A stretch of 5,578 bases of DNA from an uncultured delta proteobacterium (lineage in GTDB: Bacteria > Myxococcota_A > Polyangia > Polyangiales > Polyangiaceae). The stretch is from positions 1-5,578 of the forward strand of contig CAIOHM010000423.1 in the NCBI GenBank assembly GCA_903858055.1, read 5' to 3'. A program made the translations under genes and the position numbers. Shown piece by piece: positions 5,435-5,578 of the stretch. The notes under the pieces were generated by a model, which was not told the DNA's origin, made no database searches, and saw only the letters and a program-made list of their open reading frames with translations. Within the stretch, counting starts at the first letter, position 1, and each line of letters opens with the position of its first letter.

Positions 5435-5578
5435 TCAGCCGTTCTTCGCGTCCTTGATGCGAGCAGCCTTGCCGCTCAGATCACGGAGATAGAAGAGGCG
5501 GCTGCGGCGAACGACACCCTGCGCGATGCGCTCGATCTTCTCGATGCGCGGGCTGTGCAGGGGGAAGGTACGCTCGAC
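5435..5578 (-). CDS. rplS: 50S ribosomal protein L19, C-terminal part (5' end outside window)
   Basis: The minus strand is open from the window edge to a TGA at 5437-5435 and encodes 47 residues. It begins VERTFPLHSPRIEKIE, continues GVVRRSRLFYLRDLSGKAAR, and ends IKDAKNG. This matches the conserved C-terminal half of L19, whose hallmarks are the FPLHSP motif and the YLRDL-GKAARIK ending. L19 lies at the interface of the 30S and 50S subunits. In many bacteria rplS closes the rpsP-rimM-trmD-rplS operon, and the terminator directly downstream agrees with it being the last gene of its unit. The gene converges on the plus-strand genes. Nothing unusual is seen in the visible part. Confidence 0.95.
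   Translation of the reverse strand, partial: VERTFPLHSPRIEKIERIAQGVVRRSRLFYLRDLSGKAARIKDAKNG

Overview
The window is high-GC DNA with strong G/C preference at third codon positions. It looks chromosomal, from a myxobacterium-like member of the Myxococcota. The main lineage clue is the protein at 3161-4681, whose zinc ribbon, GYF_2 domain, membrane segment and paired-cysteine C-terminal domain resemble the AgmX/PglI (GltJ) family of myxobacteria. A sigma-54-activator-like regulator is also typical of such genomes. The species cannot be named from the sequence alone.

Layout from left to right: (1) the 3' part of an AAA+ sigma-54-activator-like regulator with a Fis-type helix-turn-helix (1-726). 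Several catalytic positions of its AAA+ domain are replaced. (2) A short gap that can fold into a long nested stem-loop (733-791). (3) queA (805-1860) and tgt (1857-3050), which overlap by ATGA and form a queuosine tRNA-modification pair. (4) A 110-base gap holding a weak hairpin and a 9-base repeat. (5) A GltJ/AgmX-like membrane-spanning protein (3161-4681) with a slippage-prone Pro-Ala repeat. (6) A short gap whose hairpin covers the ribosome binding site of the next gene. (7) A zinc-ribbon protein with four predicted membrane segments (4746-5282). (8) A convergent intergenic region with a forward terminator, five 7-base direct repeats and a reverse-strand terminator. (9) The 3' end of rplS (ribosomal protein L19) on the minus strand (5435-5578).

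Tgt inserts preQ1 at position 34 of GUN-anticodon tRNAs, and QueA then converts it to epoxyqueuosine using the ribosyl group of S-adenosylmethionine, so the overlapping pair encodes two consecutive steps. The two downstream membrane proteins each begin with a four-cysteine zinc ribbon but show no sequence link to queuosine synthesis. They read in the same direction and no strong terminator separates them from tgt, so read-through is possible. No mobile element, tRNA, rRNA or CRISPR array was seen. The most interesting items are the degenerate regulator, the structured queA leader, the isolated GltJ-like protein, the RBS-covering hairpin and the heptad repeats between the convergent terminators.
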